Source: Lachnospiraceae bacterium MD308 (GTDB lineage: Bacteria; Bacillota; Clostridia; Lachnospirales; Lachnospiraceae). From it: a stretch of DNA of 64,000 nt. The stretch lies in the NCBI GenBank assembly GCA_000403475.2, contig KE159795.1:1770058-1834057 (forward strand), written 5' to 3'. Numbering within the stretch: position 1 is the stretch's first letter; every line of letters begins with the position of its first letter. The position numbers and the translations under genes were made by a program. Shown here piece by piece: positions 1 through 7,277 of this stretch. The notes beneath the pieces are model-generated. The model ran no database searches and was not told the origin of the DNA. It saw nothing but the letters and a program-made list of their open reading frames with translations.

Positions 1-362
1 TCCCGTTTATTTCAATATCATTATTATCGTTCCAATCATATTCATCTATATTCTGCAGCTCATCATACAAATTACTGTCCTCTATGAGATCACCGTTTCT
101 TATTATCCGTTTATCAAAAGCAGTAAAATTCTCCTCCGAAGGTACAATCTCCGCCTGCGGATAGCTGCCGAACCAGACACAATCCCATGTAACTTTTTGA
201 TCCGCTATCATATCGGGATCTTCTACAATCACCGGATTGTTTAAATTAGATACTGACAAAAGGGCTGGCTCCTGTGCATTTACAGCCCCCCCCCAACATA
301 CCGGCGCACATCACCGCTGTGAGAAACAGCGATGTCATATTACGCGTTACTTTACTTTTCAT
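1..362 (-). pseudogene. Secreted protein, N-terminal part, out of frame at a C9 tract (possible phase-OFF state)
   Basis: An ATG at 362 with a GGAGG site about 8 bases upstream begins a signal peptide (MKSKVTRNMTSLFLTAVMCAG). As written, the frame stops after about 38 codons, just past a run of nine G on the coding strand (286-294). With eight G the frame stays open to the window edge. It then gives a signal-peptidase-like site (VNA-QEP) followed by an exported domain containing VWFGSYPQAEI. That motif resembles the WFG-YPQ segments of DUF6273-type surface proteins common in Lachnospiraceae. The C-terminus lies outside the window. The break may be slipped-strand phase variation, true decay or a base-call error; the open frame after the tract argues against old decay. 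Function unknown; family resemblance is from memory. Confidence 0.6.
286..294 (-). repeat. Homopolymer tract C9 (G9 on the coding strand)
   Basis: Nine consecutive C lie inside the signal-peptide codons of the secreted protein. A single-base change restores a frame open to the edge of the window. Poly-G/C runs of this length are classical slipped-strand mispairing sites. Confidence 0.75.
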
Positions 363-416
363 CTTTCTTTCCTCCATTTCATAATAGCAAACATTCCAAA
401 TATTTAAGATAAGGAT

Positions 417-445
417 ATTATACTATAATCCAACTGCTATGTAAA
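417..445 (-). promoter_or_regulatory. Promoter of the secreted-protein gene
   Basis: Reading the minus strand, TTTACA (445-440), a 17-base spacer and TATAAT (422-417) lie 55 bases upstream of the ATG at 362. The gene therefore appears to have its own intact promoter although the frame is broken. Confidence 0.6.
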
Positions 446-481
446 TGCGGTCGGCTGAAAGAAAAAGAAATTGGAAGGTTT

Positions 482-536
482 AAAAAATACACCATCCCAG
501 CTTGCCTCCCACGAAGATTAAGCTTAAGATGGTGTA
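482..536 (-). terminator. Terminator of the dehydrogenase/transketolase operon
   Basis: Arms 488-496 and 528-536 pair over 9 bases (tacaccatc/gatggtgta). On the minus strand they are followed by six T (487-482). The hairpin sits downstream of the gene ending at 643 and would end that operon. The rest of 363-642 holds only the secreted-protein promoter and no visible gene. Confidence 0.55.
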
Positions 537-642
537 GTCCATACCATATTTGGGGTTCCATTTTCAGTTTTGCTGATGCTTTTCTCTATCCACAAGAACC
601 GTCTTTTTATGGTTAAAACAATTTCTGTAAAATCATATTTTG

Positions 643-1608
643 CTAATTTACAATGTTTTTAGGAGTACCATTTAAAAATTCCTGTAGATTAGACACCGCA
701 ATATCCATTAACCTTTTTCTGGATTCCTTCGGCGCCCAAGAAATATGCGGTGTGATCAAACAATTTTTAGCAGACAAAAGAGGATTATTATTTTTTATTG
801 GCTCCGCAGATACAACATCCAAACCCGCCGCCATTACTTTTCCGCTATTCAGCGCCTCTGCCAGATCTTCTTCTTCAATCAATTGTCCTCTGGAATTATT
901 CAGAATAATTACTCCATCTTTCATCTTAGCAATCGTTGACTTGTTGATTATTTTTTCTGTTTCTGGAAATAACGGACAATGTAAAGCAATAACGTCGGAT
1001 GCCGCAAATAATTCATCCAAATCGACATAACTGCATGTATCGGATTCCAGTTCTTTATTCTTGTATGAATCATAAGCAAGCACCTTCATGCCAAGAGCTT
1101 GTGCAATTTTTCCTGTAGCTTGCCCAATCCTCCCGTATCCTATTATCCCCATCGTTTTTCCGTCCAGTTCAATAAGTGGATAATCCCAGAAACACCAGTC
1201 TGGATTCTCTGCCCATTTCCCCTCATGAACTACCTTACTATGATAACCGATATGATGGCAGATTTCCAAAAGAAGCGCTATAGCAAACTGACCGACTGCT
1301 GCTGTTCCATAAGTAGGTATATTTGCTACCGGAATATTCTTTTTCTTTGCCGCCGCAATATCGACTACATTATAACCAGTTGCCAGTACTCCAACAAATT
1401 TCAAATTTATGCATTCTTCAAAAACTTTTTCAGGAAGAGGTGTTTTATTTGTATATACAATATCTGCATCTCCAATCCTTTCGATTACCTCTTCAATATC
1501 CGTAAGAGAAGTCCGGTCATATACTGTACACTCTCCCAAGGTTTCCAACCCTTTCCAGTCCAGATCTCCCGGATTTAAAGTATAACCGTCAAGTACAATT
1601 ATCTTCAT
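643..1608 (-). CDS. D-2-hydroxyacid dehydrogenase (glycerate dehydrogenase/hydroxypyruvate reductase type)
   Basis: A 321-residue NAD-dependent D-isomer 2-hydroxyacid dehydrogenase. It interconverts a 2-ketoacid and a D-2-hydroxyacid such as hydroxypyruvate and D-glycerate. Visible signatures are the Rossmann motif GYGRIG near residue 157, the catalytic Arg in NNSRG (about 240), Glu in SAEP (about 269) and His in TPHISW (about 288). The ATG at 1608 is preferred over the TTG just before it because GGAGG lies 8 bases upstream. It is the last gene of a minus-strand operon with the dehydrogenase at 1620 and a split transketolase. In that setting it may reduce or oxidise a small hydroxyacid made from the unknown substrate. 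The family is clear, the substrate is not. Confidence 0.88.
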   Translation of the reverse strand: MKIIVLDGYTLNPGDLDWKGLETLGECTVYDRTSLTDIEEVIERIGDADIVYTNKTPLPEKVFEECINLKFVGVLATGYNVVDIAAAKKKNIPVANIPTYGTAAVGQFAIALLLEICHHIGYHSKVVHEGKWAENPDWCFWDYPLIELDGKTMGIIGYGRIGQATGKIAQALGMKVLAYDSYKNKELESDTCSYVDLDELFAASDVIALHCPLFPETEKIINKSTIAKMKDGVIILNNSRGQLIEEEDLAEALNSGKVMAAGLDVVSAEPIKNNNPLLSAKNCLITPHISWAPKESRKRLMDIAVSNLQEFLNGTPKNIVN

Positions 1609-1619
1609 CAATTATCCTC

Positions 1620-2483
1620 CTATATTTGTGGATTTTCCGGGTGTAACATAGTTGCAATGACTTTATGCAGGACTTCATCCTTCCAAATCTCTTTCCAGTT
1701 CTCCCTCATGACAAGCCTGTTTCCAAGTGAAACAGCCACTTTACATGCATCTGATACCGGAGGATTCCCTGGTATGTATCCCAAAAAATTAGCTGACAAG
1801 TTATAAATATGTCCGGTAAGGAATGATACTGCCGCCTCTTTAGGAACTCCTCTCTTTTCCGCTTCCTCTACTGTCTCTGCCATAGCATATAAACAAGTCG
1901 CCCCCAAAAGTTCTACGAGAGTAGGTTCCAAAAATGCTATCTGTTCTGATGTCATAACGTAAGCATGTTCTACTGGTGCATACATCTGTTTTGCTACTTC
2001 CACACATTGTGCAAAGCGATCATCATCTCCCTGAATCTTTGACATTACAATATCCTGTTTTCCTCCGCATCCTCCAAACCTGTCCTGACGTGCTTCATAA
2101 GTATCCTGATCCAAGAAATAAGAAGGATGACATGGATGGGCAACGCCAAATGTGCAATCGCTCCTAAGAGTCAGTTCTTTTGCAACAGCAGCTGCCGGGT
2201 CCAATATAATAAATCCTGTTCCGGGTTTCAGCATCGGCACATAAATTGCTGATAACTTTCCAATCAATGTATCGGGAACCGCAAATACAACAACGTCTGA
2301 TTTTTTCAAGGCCTCCTCAACCGGTGCAGGTTCAAATCCTCTGTCTTTGATACTCTGTATACCTGATTCTGAAACTTCCACCATCAAAAGCTCAAATTCA
2401 TCAGGTTTTTTTGCCAGATTATTACTTGTCCTTGTTCCCATCTTACCGCCGGCTCCAATTACGCTTACTACAATTTTTCCCAT
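1620..2483 (-). CDS. NAD-binding 6-phosphogluconate dehydrogenase-like protein (D-apionate oxidoisomerase ApnO-like)
   Basis: A 287-residue oxidoreductase with an N-terminal dinucleotide site GAGGKMG (residues 10-16). The rest has an all-helical look, including the motif AHPCHPSYF and a long DPAAAVAKEL helix. This matches the family with a 6PGDH-type C-terminal domain that includes D-apionate oxidoisomerase and other sugar-acid dehydrogenases. It is too short for a classical 6-phosphogluconate dehydrogenase (about 470 residues). Start chosen at 2483 (AGAGAGG upstream); an in-frame Met at 2543 would add 20 residues without a good site. Operon context suggests oxidation of a branched or unusual sugar acid or a hydroxyacid, but no ApnO partner (lactonase, kinase, decarboxylase) is visible. 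The substrate is inference. Confidence 0.72.
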   Translation of the reverse strand: MGKIVVSVIGAGGKMGTRTSNNLAKKPDEFELLMVEVSESGIQSIKDRGFEPAPVEEALKKSDVVVFAVPDTLIGKLSAIYVPMLKPGTGFIILDPAAAVAKELTLRSDCTFGVAHPCHPSYFLDQDTYEARQDRFGGCGGKQDIVMSKIQGDDDRFAQCVEVAKQMYAPVEHAYVMTSEQIAFLEPTLVELLGATCLYAMAETVEEAEKRGVPKEAAVSFLTGHIYNLSANFLGYIPGNPPVSDACKVAVSLGNRLVMRENWKEIWKDEVLHKVIATMLHPENPQI

Positions 2484-2579
2484 TGTATATAACCTCTCTT
2501 CTATATATTTATATGTTTTGCTCGTCTCCATATCTGTAGTCATTCAGCCACCAAACAACCATTAGCAGTTAAATATAAT

Positions 2580-3515
2580 TTATTTCAAATTTTCTTCTAC
2601 TGTCTTTACAATGTTTTCTGGAGAAAATCCATATGCATCTGCAAGTTCTTTTGCTGGTCCAGATTCTCCAAACGTAGTAAGTCCCATTCTCTTTACATAT
2701 TTTGGATCGTTCTCTACGACCAACTTACTGATATACGCCCCCATACCGCCGTTTACATTATGATCTTCTACTGTCATGATTGTATTTACCTTGGCGATTG
2801 CCTCTAATATCTTCTGCGGATTATTTCCATATAAAATATTTACATCACCTACAGTTACATTAATCCCTTTTTCATTCAGAATCTCTGCTGCTTTCAGAAC
2901 ACGATCCAAAACAAAACCGCTGGAAAGCAAAAGCATATCGTTTCCATACTTTTTCAAAATGCGTATTCCTTCCTCACTGAATGGTGTTTCTATGTCGTAA
3001 ACATCAGTTTCTCTTCCACTTCCTGCACGCACATATACTGGACCGTTAATTTCTGCCGCCAGCTTTACTGCATGATAAGTCTGCGCTGCATCCGCCGGAG
3101 TAAAAATAGTATAATTAGGAATGTTGGAGAGAATACCAAGATCCTCATAAAACTGATGAGTAACGCCCTCTCTTTCTCCTCCAAGAATTCCTGAATTGAT
3201 TCCTACAAACTTTACATTCAAATCAGGATATGCCACGAATGTTCTCATTTGTTCACAGGCACGCATAGTAAGAAATCCTGCATAAGTACCTACAAACGGC
3301 GTTAATCCTGCTGCTGCCAAGCCCGCTGCAGTATCAACCGCGTTCTGTTCTGAAATTCCTACCTCTACATACTGATCGGGATGAACCTCGGCAAATTTTG
3401 TCGCGCGCATTGCTTTCAGCGAGTCTGGTGATACAAACATAATTTTGTCATTTTCTTCAGCTATATCTAAAAGCGCCTGTGCAAACGCTTCTCTTGTTCC
3501 TTTAAATCCTGCCAC
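2580..3515 (-). CDS. Transketolase, C-terminal subunit (split type)
   Basis: A 311-residue pyrimidine-binding plus C-terminal half of a thiamine-diphosphate transketolase. The catalytic Glu lies in VGISEQN (about residue 56), followed by DTAAGLAAAG. It begins with GTG at 3515 behind AGGAGG and shares one base with the stop of the N-terminal subunit, so the two halves are translationally coupled. Together they would move a two-carbon ketol unit between a ketose and an aldose. Split transketolases occur in central metabolism and also in dedicated routes such as apulose-4-phosphate transketolase AptAB. Co-transcription with two dehydrogenases and a shared GntR operator argues for a dedicated catabolic role here. 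That role is inference. Confidence 0.9.
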   Translation of the reverse strand: MAGFKGTREAFAQALLDIAEENDKIMFVSPDSLKAMRATKFAEVHPDQYVEVGISEQNAVDTAAGLAAAGLTPFVGTYAGFLTMRACEQMRTFVAYPDLNVKFVGINSGILGGEREGVTHQFYEDLGILSNIPNYTIFTPADAAQTYHAVKLAAEINGPVYVRAGSGRETDVYDIETPFSEEGIRILKKYGNDMLLLSSGFVLDRVLKAAEILNEKGINVTVGDVNILYGNNPQKILEAIAKVNTIMTVEDHNVNGGMGAYISKLVVENDPKYVKRMGLTTFGESGPAKELADAYGFSPENIVKTVEENLK

Positions 3516-4336
3516 TATAACGCACCTCCTAATACCTTTCTTGCCTCTTCATATTGTTCCTGTGTGGGAACTCCCTTATGCCATGCATTATTGTTCTCCA
3601 TATAAGGCACTCCCTTTCCCTTGATACAATCACAAACAATTACACTGGGTTTTCCCTTTGCATTCTTAGCATTTGATATCGCTTTTTGAATCTCCTCAAT
3701 ATTGTGCCCGTCAATTTCCTGCGCGTCCCAGCCAAACGCCTCAAACCGATCTTTAATATTATTAGCCCCGATTGTCTCTTCGATACTGCCGCCGCTCTGC
3801 CATCCATTCTTATCTACAAATACGATCAAATTGTCCAGATGATGTCCAGCTGCGGAATTGATTCCTTCCCAGCACACACCTTCTTGAAGCTCTCCATCTC
3901 CAGCAATAACAAATACATTGTAGTCTTTTCCAAGATATTTGCCTGCTATAGCCATTCCGGAACCAATAGATATTCCATTTCCCAAAGATCCTGATGTCAT
4001 ATCAACACCTTTTATTTTATTCATAACAGGGTGTCCCTGGAAGTTACTTCCCAACGCACGAAGCTGAAAATCTTCAACTTCTTCTCCGAAATACTCCTTT
4101 TTTGAAAGTGCCGCATAATAAATAGGGCAGGCATGTCCCTTTGACAAAATGAATCTGTCTCTGTCCTCCCAATCAGGGTTACTGGAATCAACTCTCATTT
4201 CATCAAAATATAATACAGACACAATATCAGCAATGGATAATGCCGGCCCCGGATGCCCGTCTTTTCCTTTATAAACCATTTCTACGGCGGTTAGGCGCAG
4301 ATCGTTGGCAATCTTTTTTAATTCTGCTGCGTTCAT
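3515..4336 (-). CDS. Transketolase, N-terminal (thiamine-diphosphate binding) subunit
   Basis: A 273-residue N-terminal half of a split transketolase. It holds the cofactor motif GDG-ELQEG (from about residue 146) and conserved substrate/cofactor His residues in KDGHPG (28), SKGHAC (68) and QGHP (102). It is the first gene of the operon, with AAGGAGGAG upstream of the ATG. The promoter is a canonical TTGACT-17-TATACA whose -10 lies inside a 31-bp palindrome, so transcription is almost certainly controlled by the GntR regulator encoded divergently. Partner of the C-terminal subunit at 2580-3515. The acceptor and donor sugars are unknown. Confidence 0.9.
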   Translation of the reverse strand: MNAAELKKIANDLRLTAVEMVYKGKDGHPGPALSIADIVSVLYFDEMRVDSSNPDWEDRDRFILSKGHACPIYYAALSKKEYFGEEVEDFQLRALGSNFQGHPVMNKIKGVDMTSGSLGNGISIGSGMAIAGKYLGKDYNVFVIAGDGELQEGVCWEGINSAAGHHLDNLIVFVDKNGWQSGGSIEETIGANNIKDRFEAFGWDAQEIDGHNIEEIQKAISNAKNAKGKPSVIVCDCIKGKGVPYMENNNAWHKGVPTQEQYEEARKVLGGAL

Positions 4337-4372
4337 ATGAACTCCTCCTTTTTATTTATTCAGATAAAACTA

Positions 4373-4426
4373 TATACATTAAACATCCGATGTTTAATGT
4401 ATACTATATTTGAGCTAAAAAGTCAA
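4373..4426 (-). promoter_or_regulatory. Promoter with a 31-bp palindromic operator (transketolase operon)
   Basis: On the minus strand: -35 TTGACT (4426-4421), 17-base spacer, -10 TATACA (4403-4398). The -10 forms one end of a perfect palindrome with 15-base arms around one central base (4373-4403; core TTAAACATC-N-GATGTTTAA). The same layout recurs at 9022-9069. A repressor bound here would block promoter opening. The divergent FadR-type GntR protein is the obvious candidate. Confidence 0.8.
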
Positions 4427-4454
4427 TAGATTTCAAAAAATATCTATTAATCGT

Positions 4455-4483
4455 TTGACGTTTTATATTTTTCCCGCTATAAT
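4455..4483 (+). promoter_or_regulatory. Promoter of the GntR regulator gene
   Basis: TTGACG (4455-4460), 17-base spacer, TATAAT (4478-4483), 67 bases before the regulator ATG. The nearest palindrome lies about 50 bases upstream, so autoregulation, if any, would be by looping or by competition with the divergent promoter. Confidence 0.65.
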
Positions 4484-4549
4484 ATTAACAAAATATAGGC
4501 TAGGTGTTTTATACTCTTTTATAGCTATATTGAAAGGATAGAGAAGTAT

Positions 4550-5251
4550 ATGAATAATTTATTTCAAGCAGCAAAAAGAGAATCCGCTGTTGATATTGTT
4601 GTAAATAGTATTAAACAGCTGTTAATAGACAGAAAACTTCTTCCGGGTGATAAGCTTCCCAACGAATTAGAAATTTCGGAAGGACTCAATGTAAGCCGCG
4701 GCTCCGTCCGGGAAGCAATGAAAATTTTGTCTGCATTTGGGTTAGTCGATATCCGAGTCGGCAACGGTACCTATGTCAGCGAAACACCTGACAGCAATTT
4801 GCTAGACTCTCTTCTTTTTACGTATTTTGTTACTAACCCCGATGTAAACAATCTTTATGAATTTCGGCAAATATTTGAAACCGATATTGTTGAACTTGTT
4901 ATTGATCACTTTGATGAAAATGAATGTCAAAGACGAGCTCTCGAAAAAAATCTAGAAGAACTGAAAGCTTTGATCAGCGCTAATGCTGATACTGACACAA
5001 TCTTTAAAAAAGATATGGAATTTCACCTCATTTTAGGCGAAGCCTGCTGTAACCCTCTGGCAGCACGAATCTACTATTTTGTTATCGACTCTCTCAAAGC
5101 TTCCATTTCTCATACACATACACGTCAAAAAGGTGAACTTGCGTATGAGGCACATACAAAAATATATAACATCATTCAGGGAAAACATTATGATAAGATT
5201 AAAGACTGTATTAAAAATTCTGTCGACATCTGGTATGAATTACAAAATTAA
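4550..5251 (+). CDS. GntR-family transcriptional regulator, FadR/FCD type
   Basis: A 233-residue regulator. An N-terminal winged helix-turn-helix (about residues 12-75, with NVSRGSVREAMKIL as recognition region and VGNGTYVSE as wing) is followed by an all-helical FCD effector domain with the usual metal/ligand positions (D-x3-FH in KKDMEFHLIL, and later His residues). FCD regulators usually bind carboxylates or sugar acids and repress neighbouring catabolic genes. Two promoters in this window carry the same palindrome beside their -10 box, one on each side of this gene, which fits local control of both operons. The ligand is probably the imported compound or an early intermediate; this is inference. 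Confidence 0.88.
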   Translation: MNNLFQAAKRESAVDIVVNSIKQLLIDRKLLPGDKLPNELEISEGLNVSRGSVREAMKILSAFGLVDIRVGNGTYVSETPDSNLLDSLLFTYFVTNPDVNNLYEFRQIFETDIVELVIDHFDENECQRRALEKNLEELKALISANADTDTIFKKDMEFHLILGEACCNPLAARIYYFVIDSLKASISHTHTRQKGELAYEAHTKIYNIIQGKHYDKIKDCIKNSVDIWYELQN

Positions 5252-5293
5252 AAATACATGCATCCGTAAGCCGAACGGATGCATGTATTTTTT
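5251..5293 (+). terminator. Terminator after the GntR gene
   Basis: Perfect 16-base arms (5251-5266 and 5275-5290, core tacatgcatccg/cggatgcatgta) with an 8-base loop and a T run. The A-rich left side means it can also stop transcription from the opposite direction. Confidence 0.8.
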
Positions 5294-5296
5294 AGT

Positions 5297-5455
5297 TTAC
5301 CGAAGGACTGCAGGTTTCGCTGTCTTTCTCTTCATCGGCATCTTTGCGTTAAGAACAACAATCGAAAAAATTTCCCCCAGCCCATTCACAAATATTCCCT
5401 GACTTCCCCAAAAAACACCTGCTAATATGATCAAAAAAGAACTTATTTTTTTCAT
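5297..5455 (-). pseudogene. Remnant of an EamA/DMT-family transporter (N-terminal fragment)
   Basis: A 52-residue reading frame with a GGAAGGA site. It begins MKKISSFLIILAGVFWGSQG and continues IFVNGL. This is the typical first membrane helix of EamA drug/metabolite exporters (GVxWGSxGIFV). After about 28 residues the similarity is lost and the frame ends in a basic tail, so about 250 residues of the usual 290-300 are missing. It lies just downstream of the symporter gene and was probably left by a deletion. It could still be translated as a one-helix peptide. Recognition is from the motif only. Confidence 0.5.
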
Positions 5456-5479
5456 TATATATATCCTTCCACAGACTGA

Positions 5480-6988
5480 CTAATACTTCTCTGGGAAGAA
5501 AATCTTTCCTGTTTTGTCATCGATAGGAGTCCCAAATTTATTTCCGATAACGAAGCAGATAAGGGCAACTGCTAATCCGATAATAATGTTGTGGAAAGAT
5601 CCAATGGAAATACCTAGCGCCATCGTAATACAATAAGAACTTAAGCCGCCGATTACACTGGCTATTGCCCCCACTTTGTTAGCCGCCTTCCAAAACAGCC
5701 CAAAAAGCATCGTCCAGAAGAACACTGTCTGCAAACCACCAAAAGCAAACATATTAATCCATACAATCAAATCCGGAGGATTAACTGCAATAATAACAGC
5801 TAAAATACCCATAACTGCCGTTACTGCAAAAGAAATCTTAGCTACCAGTTTCTGATTAGGTTCTTCCCTTTTTTCTGCTTTATAATGCAAGTACATATCT
5901 TTTACAATCGCAGAAGATCCTGCAATAAGCAGAGAAGATACAGTAGACATAGCTGCCGCCAAAGGCCCTATAATCGCCACGCCTCCAAGAATAGGAAACA
6001 TATAATTTACAACTACAACGGGAATAACGGTATCTGTAGATCCGTCGACAGTCGTAAAGAGTCCTCTGGACCATATACCAATGAGATGAATACCTATCAT
6101 CATAATTCCTACAACCACTGTTCCATAAATCATTGCTTTATGTACAGATTTAGTATCCTTGTACCCCAGACATCTTACCTGTGACTGAGGAAGCCCAATT
6201 GTGGTAAATCCGCACAAAAGCCACTGTGACAGATAAAGCTGGAATGGGATTCGGCCGCTGGCCCTTGGCTCCAGAAGATCAATCCCTTCTCCCGAAGCTA
6301 CTGCCTGGACAGACTGAGAAGAGATGCTTTCCATAATAGCATCAAGGTCTCCTCCTTTTTGAATTACTGCAATTCCAAGAAGAATCGTTCCTATAACCAT
6401 GACAATGGCACAGGCAGTATCTGTAATAGCAACTGCTGTAAATCCTCCAATAGTCGTATATACTACAACTACCGCTGCAAAAATCAGCAGGCCAATAGTA
6501 TAATCAAATCCTGTGCATGCTGCAAAAAGCTGCGCGCCTCCAATAAACTGGCTCACCATCTGAGTAGTAAAAAATATCAAAATAGTAGCTGCACAAATAT
6601 AAGACAAACCGTTCGATCTATATCTTGCTCTTAATACATCAATTACGGTTACAGAATCTGTCTTGCGCCCCACAATCGCCATCTTCTTGCCAAACACTCC
6701 CAGGATCAGGAATGCTGCGACAACATTAGAAGTAGCATAGTACACCCATCCAAATCCTGTCTCCCAGGCTTTTCCGGCTCCGCTCAAAAAAGAGCTGACA
6801 GAGCCATAAGTCGCTACCAATGTCATTGCTAATACAAAACCGCCCAGACTTCTTCCGCCGATAAAGTATTCCTTTGAAAAATTCTGCGCCTTAGCGTCGG
6901 CAGATTGCCTCTGTACATATATTCCAACTCCCATAAGTCCTGCAAAGAAAACAATTACAGGAATCAGTCTTAATACTGAATCATTCAT
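5480..6988 (-). CDS. Sodium:solute symporter family (SSS) transporter, PanF-like
   Basis: A 502-residue polytopic membrane protein with about 13 predicted helices. SSS hallmarks are the early segment YFIGGRSLGGFVLAMT, GSVSSFLSGAGKAWETG in helix 3, and the Na+-site region around SSLLIAGSSAIVKD. Start chosen at 6988 (GAGGAGG 7 bases upstream); longer in-frame starts run into the upstream gene. It overlaps the small membrane protein gene by 8 bases (ATGAATGA). The same pairing, a small YhdT protein followed by an SSS transporter, is known for sodium/pantothenate symport, so this is a PanF-type system. The cargo is probably the carboxylate or amide handled by the amidohydrolase. Specificity unknown. 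Confidence 0.88.
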   Translation of the reverse strand: MNDSVLRLIPVIVFFAGLMGVGIYVQRQSADAKAQNFSKEYFIGGRSLGGFVLAMTLVATYGSVSSFLSGAGKAWETGFGWVYYATSNVVAAFLILGVFGKKMAIVGRKTDSVTVIDVLRARYRSNGLSYICAATILIFFTTQMVSQFIGGAQLFAACTGFDYTIGLLIFAAVVVVYTTIGGFTAVAITDTACAIVMVIGTILLGIAVIQKGGDLDAIMESISSQSVQAVASGEGIDLLEPRASGRIPFQLYLSQWLLCGFTTIGLPQSQVRCLGYKDTKSVHKAMIYGTVVVGIMMIGIHLIGIWSRGLFTTVDGSTDTVIPVVVVNYMFPILGGVAIIGPLAAAMSTVSSLLIAGSSAIVKDMYLHYKAEKREEPNQKLVAKISFAVTAVMGILAVIIAVNPPDLIVWINMFAFGGLQTVFFWTMLFGLFWKAANKVGAIASVIGGLSSYCITMALGISIGSFHNIIIGLAVALICFVIGNKFGTPIDDKTGKIFFPEKY

Positions 6989-7277
6989 TTGTATCCTCCT
7001 CATCACTTTCCAAGTCAAAATCTTTAAATACAAATTTCAACAAATACACAACTCCTATAATTCCTGCAAACCAACAGCCAAAACTCCCTAGAATAAACCA
7101 TGCGGGCATTCCTAATATTGTCCAGCTGTTTCCAACTGATAAATATACGCCAAAACCTCCTGCCAGCCAGACGATAAATGCGATTGCACCCACAATCCAG
7201 GTTGCTTTAGCCTCTTTATTTATCTGAATAAACTTTTCTTTATAACTGAGCTCTTCCTTTTCTTTTTTAGTTTCCAT
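6981..7277 (-). CDS. Small YhdT-like (DUF997) membrane protein
   Basis: 98 residues. A charged N-terminal segment (about 1-23) is followed by two hydrophobic helices (about 26-48 and 55-82) and an acidic tail. The layout and the W/G-rich helices (GAIAFIVWLAGGFGVY) match the YhdT/DUF997 family, whose genes commonly sit directly before a PanF-type symporter, as here. It probably assists folding, stability or activity of the transporter. The ATG overlaps the last base of the amidohydrolase stop codon (TAATG) with GAGGTGAG upstream, indicating coupled translation. Confidence 0.75.
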   Translation of the reverse strand: METKKEKEELSYKEKFIQINKEAKATWIVGAIAFIVWLAGGFGVYLSVGNSWTILGMPAWFILGSFGCWFAGIIGVVYLLKFVFKDFDLESDEEDTNE

